Assembly (NCBI RefSeq): GCF_910594005.1
Contig: NC_057819.1
Coordinates: forward strand, 123,911,669 to 123,975,668
Direction: 5' to 3'
DNA length: 64,000 nt
Origin: Cervus elaphus
Lineage: Eukaryota; Chordata; Mammalia; Artiodactyla; Cervidae
Made by a program: the position numbers and the translations under genes. Positions 1 to 13,700 of the stretch are shown one piece after another (within the stretch, counting starts at the first letter, position 1; each line of letters opens with the position of its first letter). A model generated the notes under the pieces. It was not told where the DNA came from. It did no database searches and saw only the letters and a list, made by a program, of their open reading frames with translations.

Positions 1-90
1 ACTGCTTCCTTCAGTGTATGCATACGTCAGGTGGGGCTGCAGGAGCCCTGGGAGACAGGGCAGGCACTCCATGGCAACTGTGCTGTGTGT

Positions 91-213
91 GTGTGTTAGT
101 CGCTCTGTCGTGTCCATCTCTTTGAGACCCCATGGACTATACCCACCGGGCTCCTCTGTCCAGGGGACTCTCCAGGCAAGAATACTGAAGTGGGTTGCCA
201 TTTCCTTCTTCAG
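91..213 (-). repeat. Bov-tA/BOV-A2 SINE fragment
   Basis: Reverse copy of the ruminant tRNA-derived SINE: the AGTCGCTCTGTCGTGTCC start, CCATGGACTAT and CTCCAGGCAAGAATACTG blocks are all present. Confidence 0.85.
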
Positions 214-1028
214 CCAACTATGTTGTGTGTGGGCAAATATAGACTTTTTTAAAAATAGAGGCTATTAAGTTTTATTCCCAGTCACTTTATAGATAAATAT
301 ATAAAACTCAATCTTTTATTTTCACATTCATCACTGTTTTCCATTCATTCTCCTATGAGTTTAATGCTTCATTATCTAACACCAGGAATACTACAGAGCT
401 TCCAAACTGATTTCCTTAAATGGCATTTCCTTAATAGCATTCCTTAAAGCCATTTAGAATTTTTTATTTTTAAACAATGTCACCATATGATTTACTACTT
501 CCAAAGGTTCATTTTTCAAAATCAGATTGTGTGCTACTATAAATACACTAATAGTCTATAACAAACCAAACCAGTTTCAGATTCCTGGACCACAGAATTT
601 CACTACTGGGAGCAGTCTTAGAAAGAATCTATTTTAATCCCATTTCATGGACAATGAAGTGAGAAGCTCAGAAATATACGGTGCGAAGCATGTCTCAGGT
701 TTATCCTCCATGCTGCTTATTTACTGTATTAAATAACATTTGTCTCTTTCAATTCAATAGCCTGTTCTGAGCAGGTAGAGATGACACTATGAATGGCCCT
801 GGCTAGATGCTTTGGGATTCAGAGATGAACAACACAGGCATCATCCCCTCACAGGCTTACAAGGCGTGCATCTCCTTTTCCTATCCTTCGGTGTCTAGAC
901 CCTATCTTTGCTGGGCAAGTAATCCAGCCTACAGTCAAGTCAACACCTTGTCATCACATAAAGACCTGAGTCACTGACTCCGTACTGCAGTGGCCAGGGA
1001 GGACTGCCAGCATGGTTCCAGCCCTGCA

Positions 1029-1175
1029 GTTTTGTCTTGCAGGGGACCTTGAGCAACATCTGGAGGCAGTTTTATCTGTCACACTGTGCAAGACAGGATA
1101 CTACTGCCATCTGGTGAGTTGAGGCCAGGAATGCTTGTAAACCTGCAAGAATGCCCAGGCCAGCCCCACAATAAG
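1029..1175 (+). mobile_element. MER20-like hAT DNA transposon remnant
   Basis: The order of blocks (CAACATCTGGAGGCAGTTTT, TCTGGTGAGTTGAGGCCAGG, CCAGGCCAGCCCCACAATAA) resembles the MER20 consensus I remember. Old and diverged. Confidence 0.5.
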
Positions 1176-1254
1176 GCCTTATGTCCACAGGGCTGAGGTC
1201 AAGAAACCCAGGCTGGAAAACCTTCATACCATTTGGAGGTTTAGTCAGAATACC

Positions 1255-1548
1255 TAGTGAAAGTGAAAGTCACTCAGCCATGTCTGACTCTTTGCAACCC
1301 CATGGACTGCACCAGAATACTGCAGTGGGTAGCCCTTCCCTTCTCCGGGGGATGTTTCCAACCCAGGGATCAAAGCCAGGTCTCCTGCATTGCAGGCAGA
1401 TTCTTCACCAGCTGAGCCACAGGGAAGCCCAAGAATACTGGAGAGGGTAGCCTATCCCTTCTCCAGTGGAGCTTCTCGACCCAGGAAATGAACTGGGGTC
1501 TCCTGCATTGCAGGTGGATTCTTTACCAACTGAGCTGAGGGAAGCCCC
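1255..1548 (-). repeat. BOV-A2 SINE, two tandem monomers
   Basis: Two reverse SINE units in a row, each ending with a TGAGC...GGGAAGCCC head block (near 1425 and 1547), as in the dimeric BOV-A2 family. Confidence 0.85.
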
Positions 1549-1695
1549 ATAGAACAGCTGTCAAAACGAGTCTGTGTTCTCCCCAAAGGTCCAGTCTCTC
1601 ATTATCCTCCTCCCTCATGGGCCCCCTCCTCGGACCTGGAGGAGGAACACACATTCTGAACCCCCACAAACCCTATCCCAAATACCAAGACTCAC

Positions 1696-1730
1696 CTCTC
1701 CTACAGCGCACATGTGACCATTGGGACATC
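1696..1730 (-). CDS. RNF213: RNF213 exon e42, 35-nt exon with the start of the RZ finger
   Basis: 35 nt, phase 1 in, phase 0 out. Acceptor CTTTCAACAG/GATGT, donor GGAGAG/GTGAGT. The peptide is CPNGHMCAVGE. The His (codon 1716-1714) corresponds to human H4509, a zinc ligand whose loss abolishes RZ-dependent ubiquitylation in published work. The remaining Cys ligands lie in the next exon, which I do not find before the window ends. Confidence 0.93.
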
Positions 1731-4700
1731 CTGTTGAAAGAACAGGACACATGTTGGCTGGTGAGGCTTTGCCTAATGACCCACCATTAAACAGGAAACC
1801 TAACTCCCTGCTTTCTGGTCTAACCAAATAATGACGTGGACTTGATGTCCTGAGCATGTTACCAGAAATCTTAAACTCTGCTGGTTTACTAATAGATGTT
1901 TGACACATACCAGGAGCTCAACTTGTATCAGTGAAAAATAGTGTCTGCGTTTAATTTCACAAAGCAGAGAGAAACCAGATTACAGGCTCATACCAGGGGT
2001 TATTTTTGGAGGCAAAATGGATAGTATTTTATACCCTCCTATTTATTCTCTTTGACTTTTTTTTTTTCTTTTTGCTGTGAGCAGATTTAATAACAACTTT
2101 TAAAACTACTTTTAAAAGATTATCTACTCAAGACAATGGCAAAATTTACATCAGGTCATGGGTTATATTATTTCCTCCCTCAGTCCTATATTTCTAAAAG
2201 AACTATCTTTGGATCAAAACCTTGGTTGTATTGTGAGCTAGCCCTAGACTGAGCTTCTGATGTGGTTCCCAGTGCCCCCTTCTCCCCCAAAGGGCATATT
2301 CCAGGAAACAGAAGTGCATCTGAGAGGACCCTTTCCTTGGGACTACGAAAAAGAATGATGTGCATCATCCACAGCCAGCAGGTACCAATTCCCGCAAACT
2401 GTTCATGTTCTGCACAGGCACCCATGGCAGGAGGAGGCAGGCACCTTGGACCCTTCAGGCACAAACCCATGTACCCCAATTCTATACCAATGTTTCCTGT
2501 AGTTTTAGGTTGCTATTCAGAGCTCAGGAGTGGGATTCCACCACAGGCCAGCACTTACTGTACCAGAGGACTCCTTCCAGACCCTTCCAATTCCTAGCTT
2601 GAGCCAGCAAGTCTTCAGGCATCGTTGGAAGAAAGGCATCCTGAAAAGCCAAAAAAGCAGAGCTGGCTTTAGCTTAGTGAACACATCGATTCACTGTCGT
2701 TGCTCAGCAAGAGGCCTTGAGTAAGAACGTGACCTTGGTTTTCTTTCTTCTCGACCCCAAAAGCTCTCTATGAAGAACACAGAACAGCTCTCTGTGAAAT
2801 GACAAAGGGCAAGGCAAGTTTTTCACCATGACTGTGGACTAAAGCATCAAGTGAGAAAGAGGATGATGGCAAACCTACAAGATAAACAGGTTCAACGGTT
2901 TCTGAGGTACCAGCTGGGTCTCTAATGTTTTTCCTGTGAATGCAGAAGAAATCATATCCCAGTCTTACCACCATGAGGTGTGGGAAGAAGGCCAAATTCT
3001 TCAGGGGTCCTAAGACTTGGCTTTGTCCACAGAGAAGGACGGTTGCAGCATGAACAGCCATTTCTATTACTGGCCCTTCCAGGTTGCTGACCCCAGGACC
3101 TGTCCTCAGCAGGGGTAGTTCATTGTTCACAAGGGATATTGCAAAAGGTCTGATATCAGGAGACAAGGTCTTGCTTTTCTCAATGAATTTCTCCATAGCC
3201 TCACATTGCTGACAGGAAAGAAATTAAAATACATCAAATAAAAATATTATATGAAAAAAAAATATTATATGAACAGCAGAAGAAAAACCAAAGGTTTTCT
3301 CTTATGTTAGTCATGCCTTCTGATCCCAAGAACTTATCAAATATCTCCTTAAGAGGAATTCTCTGGTGGTCCAGTATTAGGACTGCCACTTCCACTGCCG
3401 AGGACCCGAGGGCCAATCCCTAGTTGGGGAACTGAGATCCCTCAAGACACAGGGTGCAGCCATAAATAAATAAATAAACAAATAAAGTTAGTTGCATTAA
3501 AAGACTTTTAAATCAAGGTTAGAATGGCTAAATGATTACTTCCTGAAGGGGAATTATCCAGAGAAATCTCCTCTACAAACACAGAAACCACATATGCAAG
3601 CACTAGTTTTGATCATTCTGTTTTGGAAAACATTATTGTATGTCCTTTTTTAAGACAACTTTATTTTTATTTATTTATTTATTTTAAATTTATCTGGCTT
3701 CAATGGGTTTTAGTTGTGGCATGTGGGATCTAGTTCCCTGACCAGGGATTGAACCCAGGCCCCCTGCATTGGGAGTGCAGAGTCTTAGCCACTAGATCAC
3801 CAGGGAAGCTCATAAATTATTGTTTTGACTTTAGTTTTAACTGTTACTCTAAAAGCTTTGGGTGAAACAGAAAGTAGTTCCTCTTCATAAGAATGCTGAA
3901 AACCTCCATCCAAGATTTTTTAAAATTATGGGCATTATTGGTGTTCATGACTTTCTTTTTAAATAAATATTTATTTATTTATTTGGTTGCATCCAGTCTT
4001 AGTTGTGATATGTGGGATCTATTTCCCTCACCAGAGATTAAACCTGGGCCCCCTGCATCATGAGCACGGAATCTTAGCCAGTGGACCACCAGGGCAGTCC
4101 CGGTGTTTGTGAATTTTACCTTTATTCAAAAAGTCCCTTCAAATCGTGAGACTATGAACACAGCCCTGGAGGCTGATACTCACCTGTGGCTTAGGATGGA
4201 GGTCTGCATTGTCTGATCTGTACAAAGTGGTGACCTCTCTAAAAAGTGCTAACAGTAGGTAGACAGCCTTCTGAGTTGCGGAGCTCCTACAGTCCTGAAA
4301 AAGCAAGGGCATCAAGTGAGACTTTTAAAAGTTATACAGATATAGCTCAGGGCCAGAATCTCATGTGATCTGTATGTGAATAAAGAATGAGATCAGTACT
4401 AAAGCCTTGGAGAGGATGAGGGAGCCTTTCTTAATACCATAGGCACCTGGAACCCTGCACCTTAGGACCATCTTCCAGAAAACAGCTCTTCAAAAACATT
4501 CTCATATTAAATGTAATGTATATTTATTAAACAGCTTAGAGCAGAAGTAACAGGGATCACTATCTTTTCTCTTTCTGACTACACCCCTGGTCCCTTTAGG
4601 GAACTTTTGCTGAACTAAGATATTTATTTCCTCTTTTTCCAGCAAAGCGCCAAGGTAAATAAGGACTCGGAAAGAAAATAAGAATGTAACAATTTAAAGA

Positions 4701-7700
4701 TTGTATTTTTAAAAGCCTGCATCTATTAAAATAAACACGTGCATGTGTCTCTATGGGAACTATGAGGTTTTGCTTCCCATGTCATCGTATCTCAGAGCAG
4801 AGGAATCCTGGAGGAAGCGGCTTTTCAGCAGGGTCTCAAAGAAAATAATGGACCTAAATAAATCAGAAAGGAGCTGCTGGTGTCCTCTCACAAACCCAGC
4901 AACCCAAATCAACCATTGCCACTCCCCTGTTTGCCAGGTGAGCTCACGAGGCCATGGACACAGGACTTCCAAGGCAGCATGTCACCCTGTGGGGTGTCTC
5001 CCATTGCATCATTTGATCCTAACAAGACAAGACTTAGGCTGTGAGGGGCCACTGTGTACACAGAGCAGCCGCCAGCCTGGCCTACCTCCAGAGCTGTCTC
5101 AACAGCCAGGGGCTTGGATTCCAGAACGGCTTTTCCCACTGCATCTCGGACAGCCTTGTAGTCGTTCCCATGCACCAGATACCGATCCATCTGGCCTGGA
5201 TGATCCCTCTGCAACCCCAAGAACACAGGGGTTAACCACGGTGGGTACAGTTTGGGAAATATTGAGCAAAGAACCTTCTTGATAGGGAAAGGAACCAGGC
5301 AATCACTGAAGGTTTAAGGGCAGTTGAACCAGGTTTCCAGGGTAGACTGAGGCATGACAGCTCACTGCTGTTTGGGAAGCACCTCCTCCTCACTGGATGA
5401 AGAGTGGGCGGAAATCTAGGGGAGGTGATACTGTAGCTGCTTGCCATATGAACTCAGAGTAGAGCACCAAAGACTTACGAGTCAGGCCTAAGTTCCAGGT
5501 GGGAGGAAAAATAAGCAGGATTTTTAGTGCCATTTTTCTAACCTCAGGACAGTGAAAATTCATTCATTTCTGGGCTCTAGGAAAGGACAACTTAGTAGTC
5601 CTGGAGCCAAAATGACTGCAACTCTGTCATCCTTAGTCCTTCCCTGTCTTCCCTGCTGAAGATAAAAAGGGCTTATTTTACAGGATGAATGACTTTTAAT
5701 TTGCTGAAGGCCGAAGCCACAGAATCATTCTTGTGCTTTTCCTGCGTTGAATACCATCAGAAGTGATGCCTACATATGCTTTGCAGGTAGATGACAAACC
5801 AGAAACAAACACAGACACACCTTTCCCCTAGGCAGATAACTGTGATCACAAGCTGGGTCAACTGAAATCCAGACAGAGGACCAGACCAGACCAGATGCAA
5901 GCATTTTCCCGGATGGATGTGGGAGAAAGTCAGGGAGGGATGGAGGAGTAGCAGCCCTCCTCCTGGGGTGGGGTCGGACAGGGGAGCTGAGACAGCACTG
6001 GGGCTGCCAGACTGCCCTTCTCACCTGCTGTGCGATGACTTCCTTAGGAAACACCCAGTGGGCCGGATGGCCCTCTTTGGAGAGGCTCTGCACAAACGCC
6101 ATCCCCTGCTGGCTGGTGAGCTTCCTCACCAGGTACACTCGGTACCAGTCATTCTGGACCCGGGCACAGAAGCGCTTCACCTGCTGCAGGTAGTGATGCT
6201 TCTCCTCCGCCATCTCTGCAGAGCCAATGAGAAAGGCCAAGTGATGGCTGAGGGTACTTGTCAGTTAACTCTCTGCAACAGAGGCTAGTAAAAGCTCTGC
6301 ACCTACCCTTCGGGAATTCACACTGAGAGAACTAATCTAGAAGAAAAGGGATATGGTACAGACCAGTATTATCCTGAGAACCAGCTTCCCACACTTCCTG
6401 AATTTCTAAATCATGGGGGCTCCCAGCCTGTGGTCAAGAAAGGTTGGGAAGAAGACCTGCCTGAGCCATCCTGAAGCTCGGCGAGGATCTCAGATGCCTT
6501 GTCAAGACAGAGGCGGATGCGGGCCATCTTCTGTAGGTGCTCCACTGAGGCCTCACCAGCAGGCCATCGGCTGTATCCCACTGGCTGGTATGTCGTAAGG
6601 AAATGGCCTTCCTCTCGCAGGTATTTCAATTCATCCCTTATGAAGAAAGCATTATTCTTCTCATGTATTGAATCCTAGGGAACATAGAACCAGAAAGAAA
6701 GGACATTATTGTTTTTTATTTACAAGACCCCATCTTTGAAATTTCACCAGTGTGGTCATGGACAGTGTAATAAGGATAAAGAACAGTGTTGTAGCTTTGA
6801 GTGGATATTTTGTGAATCATGAAAAACTAACACCTCTTTTTATTTTTATTTTAGGGAACAGAAGGAGGGAAAAAAATAAAAGGTATAATGAAAAAAAATT
6901 TTTTAACCTAATCTAACTTTTCATATGCATTGTAAGATTTTTGGAAGAAACACAAATACAAAGAGAATAAAAATTAGAAGTATTCACAACCTCAGCACCC
7001 GCAGAGAGGCATCATCAACTTTGGTGGCATATTCTTCAATGCCTTTTTCCCCCTCATGCACATGTACATAATGCCAACATATGCAATTTCTGAGGACAGA
7101 AGTAATAATGTTTCTGAAACATTTTTCCCCCTAAATGGAGTACAGCATCCGTTAATGTCACCACATAAATTATATTCTGTAAATTTTCAGAAAAACACTA
7201 TTCCATTGCATAAACCATGTGGTTCTGAGAGCCTGCAAAAGAAATGTAGTGAGTGATAGTCAGCTTACCTCCAGGCAGTTGCTAAAGAGCATGTACAGTT
7301 CGGTTTTATCTTCAGCCAGGAATGGTTTCTTTTCTAACTCGGACAAATAAGTCTGAATATACTCTTTCACATCACAGAAGCTAGGGAAGGAGAAATATTA
7401 TATACACCTAGTTAGCTAAGGTCTGGAAACCCATTTTGTCAAAGCAAAGGTTTGAAGTATTTATTTGCCTATTATTCATTTCCTGCTTCCTGTATACTTA
7501 TATATATACATACATACGTAGCTGGGAAGATCCCCTGGAGAACAGAATGGCAACTCACTCCAGGATTCTTGCCTGGAGAATTCCACGCACAGAGGAGCCA
7601 TGGGGTCACAAAGTGTCAGACACTACTGAGCAACTAACACTTCCACTTTCTCACATACATAGATGTGTTTATATAGTTTATAACATGATTTTATGAAGAA

Positions 7701-10700
7701 TATTTTAGCACCAACTTGGAGGAATATAAAATTCCATATTTTAGATGGGCTTCCCAGGTGGTTCAGTGGTAAAGAACCTGCCTGCTAATGCAGGAGACTC
7801 GGGTTTGATCCCTGGGTCAGGAAGATCCCCTGGAGGAAGAAATGGCAACCCACTCCAGTATTTTTGCCTGGAGAATCCCATGGACAGAGGAGCCTGGCAG
7901 GCTATAGTCCATGGGGTTGCTAAAGAGTCAGACATGACTTAGTGACTATATAATAACAATTTTATATCAGCTGTTCTCAAACTTCTGGCTCCAGGACTCC
8001 TTCACAGACTTAAAAATAATGAGAACCACAAAGAGCTTTTGCTTCTATTGGTTATATCTTCTGATATTTACCATAATAGAAATTAAAACTAAGAAAAATT
8101 GAAAATATGTATCAATATTCATCATTTAAAATAACCGTACTAAACTCATCACATATTAACATAAATAATATTTAAAAAAATCTTTTCCAAGACAAAATTT
8201 CATTAGTTAGAAGGGCATTGTTTTTCAATCCTAGAAATCTTTTTAATGCCTGACTTAACAGAAGTTCACTGGATTCTCAAATCTGCTTCTGCTTCTAGTT
8301 GGTTGCACTATATTATATGAGCAAAATCTGGTCTCATACATTCTGTAGTTGGAAAAGGGAGAAATATTTTAGTAGTCTTTTCAGGTAAATATGGATACTG
8401 TCTTTTGATGCTGCACCAAAAATGATAGACAATAATTTCTAAAGGTTAGTTTCAATGTGCAATCTGAAACCTTATCAATGTACTTTTCATAGTTATTTAC
8501 ATTAAAATCAAATGATCTGCCTTGCAATCAGATAGATTGCTTTTTGATCAATGCACAATTCTGACATCAAGAACCAGTTACTTCATAAATACTGGTTTGC
8601 TGAGCTGTGCAAATTTTGCAAACATTGACACATTTTTATTGTATATTTTACAAAACCTCACATTCATTAATATGTTATCAAAAAGCTTGTATTAGAAAGC
8701 TGACAAGCTCACAGTGGAGGATACAAGTTTTCCAACATTTTATTTTATTGTTTTTTAATTTAGCCATGCTGAGACTAGAAGGATCTTAATTACCTGACAG
8801 GGATTGAACCTGGATCTTCGGCAATGAAAGCGTGCAGTCCTAACCACTGGATTGCCAGGGAATTCCTCCAAACCTTTAAATATCTGCTTATAAGCTTGAA
8901 TTTTATAATTAGCAACAAAACTCTCAGTTTGTGATAGGCTCACCTCACTTTTTTTCAGGAAAACGCCTGTCACCTAACTGCCCAGTTTTCAGTGTCATTT
9001 GTCAGCCATTCTTTCAAGTACAAGTGGTATTTCACAAAAAAAGCAGCCAGATCAGGACGTAACTCAAAAACTGCAGGAGTAGTTTTCCTTGAGACAGCCT
9101 TGTACCTTGGTGTGCTGCTGGAGGCTTTGGGTGTATCTCTCATTATAATACAACATTATCAGTCATATCCTTAAGAGTGGGGATTTAGTAGAATTAATAA
9201 TTTTTATAGCGTCATCAAGGACATTATGTGAAACTGGCATTTTAAAAAATTACATGTGCACGGTGGTGACAGAAATAATGGCTACTACCAGGGTCTTTCT
9301 CATGCTAAGATGCTAGCAGCTTTATCTTTCATCACTTTAGTAACATCAGTGCAAACAAGTTGAAAAAGTCAGATGCCATCTTAGTGTTATTTGCAGTCTG
9401 GTCAACACTGTCCCATGCATGGGTCTGCCCAGACAGCAGGTGCCTACATTTCCATAAAGTATGTAAGTCCAGTCTGATTCATTCTTAACACACAAAAGTA
9501 CACGAAACACAAAGAGCAATGACAGAAGCAAGTATTTTTCAACCCAGGGAATAACCATTCATATTTTTACACCGTGTTTATGTCTCAAGTTTTTATTTCA
9601 AAATCAGTTCTGTAAAGTTTACTCTAAATATTCCAGAACAAAGCATTTACCTTTGAGTTTAGTTTATACTCATAATAATGTGTCTACACTTTATGTCAAG
9701 AGATATACATGTCAATGACACTTTTCCCTTTCTCTAAGCAAGGAGATTCACATGAATACAGATTTCACACATTTACCAAAATTAATGAAAATCACAGAAT
9801 AGCAAGAGGCCCTTTTCATATCTCAAGGCAACTGTGTCTATATATGCCTTAAGAGCCATTTTCAGGTATAGTAAGAAATGTATTTTAAGAGTATTGCATT
9901 TGAAAATCCTGTTTGAAAAGGCTATTTCATAAATAATGGGGGGGGGAGGCACCAAAATAAAATACAAGACTGCAGTGGATCCCTGTTTTAAACATAAATC
10001 TAATCTCTATCTTAAGTCACATTTCGGACATTTAAGTTGGAAGTAGTTGTGTCTGTTGGAACTTTCCCTATAGCATCTTGATTTTGCCATCACCTCAAGG
10101 TGAACTCTCTCAAGGTAGGACACAGGTTGAGAAACAGAGTATACTCCAAAAGACATCTTCTGAATACAGATCACCTTTCTAAGAATTTTTAAAAATAGCA
10201 TAATTCGACAAGCCCATTGAGCTGAGGCGCCATATGGGCTTCCCTGTTCATTTATAGAATTGGAGAAACTTAAGAGCAGCAAAACTTAGACAACATCAAG
10301 TGCAAGGAGGTTGAGTGTAGATTCTGTTATGGTCCAAGAAACCACAAAACTTTGTAGCTGTGGAACTGAGATGAGAACTGCAGATTCCTGACTCCCGACT
10401 TCCTGCACCCACACGTCTCACAGCACTCTGTGCCCTTCCCCCAAATCTGTCTTCTTCTTCCTAAACACGTGCTTGTGGCCATACTGAACTCATGGCCAGC
10501 ATGTAATATGCCAAGGATACAACCCATGCAGATAAAGGAACCAGGGCGTCTCTTGCTAAAGAAGCTTTCCCAGATACTGAGCTAGCTACCAGTTCTGTAA
10601 AGAATGCTTTGCGGCAAAGAAAAAGCCATGAGGAGAGAAAAAAAAGAAGTCAAAGTGTTTCAGAGGCAACTCCATGTTCATGGTGCTCACCTGTATTTTA

Positions 10701-13700
10701 AAAGCAGTTTCAATACCACTGAGCGGATCACGGGGGTCTTATCCACGACATCATCAAAAGGAGAAAGAGACTTTGTGTGTTCACGGCATCCTATAACCAG
10801 GAGAAAGGCAGATCATTGTTCACATCAGACATAAAAAGTGAGATGAAGAACTGAATTTTTAACTCTATTGGAAGACAGCCACTCACGTTGGGGAGCCTCT
10901 CGAAGGAGCTCCTTCTCTACAAAGAGTAAGGATAGCAGGTCTTTGACCACTTCCTTCTGAGGTGGAGAATTGTCTTTGAAGCACATGGTAGAAACCAGGT
11001 CCACGAAGAAACTATTGCACATCTGCCGGAAGCGGGCATGTTTCTCAATGGCCTCCCTTGGGAATGGTTAAAAACCACAGTTAAAAGTCTTATAAACTGT
11101 GTTCCAGAATCCCTCCCTACAGAGTGCTTTGGGATTTGGATAGCTTTTTTTTTTTTTAATTAAAAGATGCAAGTATCTCCATATATTGATTAGAATCAGT
11201 CTCCAAAGACAGACAGTACATACATTTGGCTCTTTTGAGAAAGACCTTGATCATTTGGACCATCTAGTAACAGCCTTTATATCCCAAGAGTTTCTCAAAG
11301 CTCCCATCCACTGGACTTGTCTTGTGCCCCACTTTTAGAAGGCATCAGAAGGGAAGAAAACCACTGCTTGGGCTATTTTAGTCAGTGCCCTGAAGGCACT
11401 TAGCCAGACAAGAGTTAGCTTTATCCTCAAATCATAGAACATGGATGGCATTTACACATCAAGAGGATAAGCCAGTTGCATCTAAATTCTTTGGGTACTT
11501 GTGATGGCTTTACTTAGTTTACAACTTCCTGGGTTTTTTCCTCTAATTTTTCAATCTCCCTCTTCTGTACACATGCATGTCTTGGGGAAAGGATAATTTT
11601 CAGACACTAGGTGTTTATAAAGGTACATAAATAATTAGTTGTCTTTGTTAGGACACTTTGCTTTGAGGCTTTCTAAGGTCAATAGTATATTTTAAAAATA
11701 ATTTTGTTTATTGTTGGCAGTGCTGGGCATTGCTGTGCAGGCTTTTCCTCTAGTTGGGGTAAGCAGGGGCTACTCTCTAGTTGCACTGCTCAGGCTTCTC
11801 ATTATGGTAGCTTCTCTAGTTGCGGAGCACAGGCTCTAGGGTGCCTGGGCTTCAGTAGTTGCGGTACATGGGCTCCATAGTCGGGGCTCACAGGCTCTAG
11901 AGCACAGGCTCAATAACTGTGGTGCACAGGCTTATTTGCTCCGCCACATGTGGGATCTTCTTGGATCAGGGACCGAACCCACGTCTCTAGCATTGGCAGG
12001 TGGATTCTTTACCACTGAGCCACCAGGGAAGCCCAATATTATATTTTTGAATACTGTTATTTGCAAAAAAGGGAGAAAAAGGTGGAAGCTTTCTCAAGAG
12101 AAAGGCTGTTTTACCCGTGCTCCTGGGACACAGTTGCAGAGTATCTGTCTGGTAGGTCGGTTAAACACAAGGGGCACCCCATGTGCCCTTGGGTGAGGTT
12201 AACGTCAATGCAGCGCAGACAGAACACATGGTCACAGGGCAGGCAGACAGGATCCTGTGCGTCTCCCAGGCAGATGGGGCACGGCTGAACCCCAAACCTA
12301 GAAGCCAAGAAGGTGGTCAGCTCTAAAGCAGGGAAGTGGGACATGAGAAGCAAAAAAAGAACCTTCCGAATTCTCAACCTTGCGGATCCCTAACCCAAAA
12401 TCTCACCTGGTCAAACTCTCGCTGACCTGGTCCTTACATTTACGAAGAGTAGTCATCACCGCCATGAAAGGCCTATGGGTCTTCATGTCAGAGTCCTCCA
12501 GTAGGCACTGAAGGAGAAAGGCGTTGGCAGGAGGGCGGTGGGGCAGAGAGGGAGAGCAGAGGTCAGCCAGGCCAGAAAACATGGCGTGCCCTCTGCCACT
12601 GGCGGAGCCAGACAGTTACGGCTCTGCTGTCTGCAGTGCAAGGCTTTTTAAAATTTTGTTTAGCAATTTCTTTAACTTTGAATGTCCTATGGGACTATGC
12701 TGTTTTGGAGAGAAGACCAATATTCTCAGCTTTAGATTTTTCCTTTCTTCCACTTTTTTTTTTTAAGGTCTACCCCCTCTTTCTATTATATTTCAAACTA
12801 TAAATGATAATATAGTGACTATCTGTGTATCCACCAAGCTTTAAGTAATCTTGGCATTTGTTTGAATATTTGCTTTATCAGTTTCTGAATAACCAAATGC
12901 TACATGTATAGTTTTGACTTCAAGTATATCCCTTTCTACTCCCAGGCCCTGGGAACCATATTCCTGAATTCCCACTTCTACTAGATTTGCACGCATGCAT
13001 GCATGCATGCAACTCTGTTTTAGGGACATCACACTATACCTAAGCTTGGCAACTTCCAATTTTCATTGATAAACGTAGGTTCAGATCATTCATGTTTACT
13101 ACTGCATGGTACTTCGTGACAAAGACACTGGTCACCTATTTTCCTGTTAATGAACAGTTAGGATGTTCCCAATTTCTTGCAATTACAAGCATTTCTGTAC
13201 CCAACATTCTTCCATGTGTTGGAGTGGAAACAGGAAAATTCCCTATATATATATATGTATATATACACACACATATATTTAGAGTATATATTTAGAGGTG
13301 TATATATATATATACTTAGTATATATTTATATATATATTTAGAAGTATATTTTTAGTATATATTTATATACTAAAATTATATATTTTATATATATTTAGA
13401 AGTAGAGTATATATTTAGGAGTATATATTTAGAAGTAGAAACACTGTTTCTTAGGAAAGACATATCTTTAATGACATAAGATAGTGAGTTTAATTGGTAT
13501 GCTTAGGGAATTTTCTGGTTAGATATGATGCTTGTTATAGGTGTTTTTAAACACAATATAGATATTATGTATACCCATGACATTATCTGCTCAAGGAAAT
13601 TTCCTTTCTATTCCTAATTCAGCAAGAGTTTCTTTTTACCAAATTATATATTTTATGAAAAGCTTTTTTTGTATCTTTTGAAATAATCATTTGCAGTGTA

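Larger units (their letters stand above)
1..1695 (-). other. RNF213: RNF213 intron after e42, repeats only
   Basis: No continuation of the RZ finger is visible on the minus strand here. The stretch holds a reverse SINE at about 91-213, a MER20-like DNA transposon remnant at about 1029-1175 and a double reverse SINE at 1255-1548. The rest is AT-rich sequence in which I see nothing. Confidence 0.7.
7381..10690 (-). other. RNF213: RNF213 intron e34-e35, repeats and AT-rich sequence
   Basis: 3.3 kb with SINEs at 7521-7641, 7747-7947 and 8792-8866. From about 7960 to 9250 the sequence is AT-rich and reads like an old dispersed repeat whose family I cannot name. From 9250 to 10690 I see nothing. 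Confidence 0.6.

Noticed and set aside
1..1695. The exon with the second half of the RZ finger, and the residue equivalent to the human moyamoya variant R4810K
   Set aside because: No matching coding sequence is visible before the window edge, so both lie outside it.
6457..6460. Canonical GT donor for e36 at 6456
   Set aside because: It leaves phase 2, which does not match the only good acceptor of e37 and would truncate the protein.
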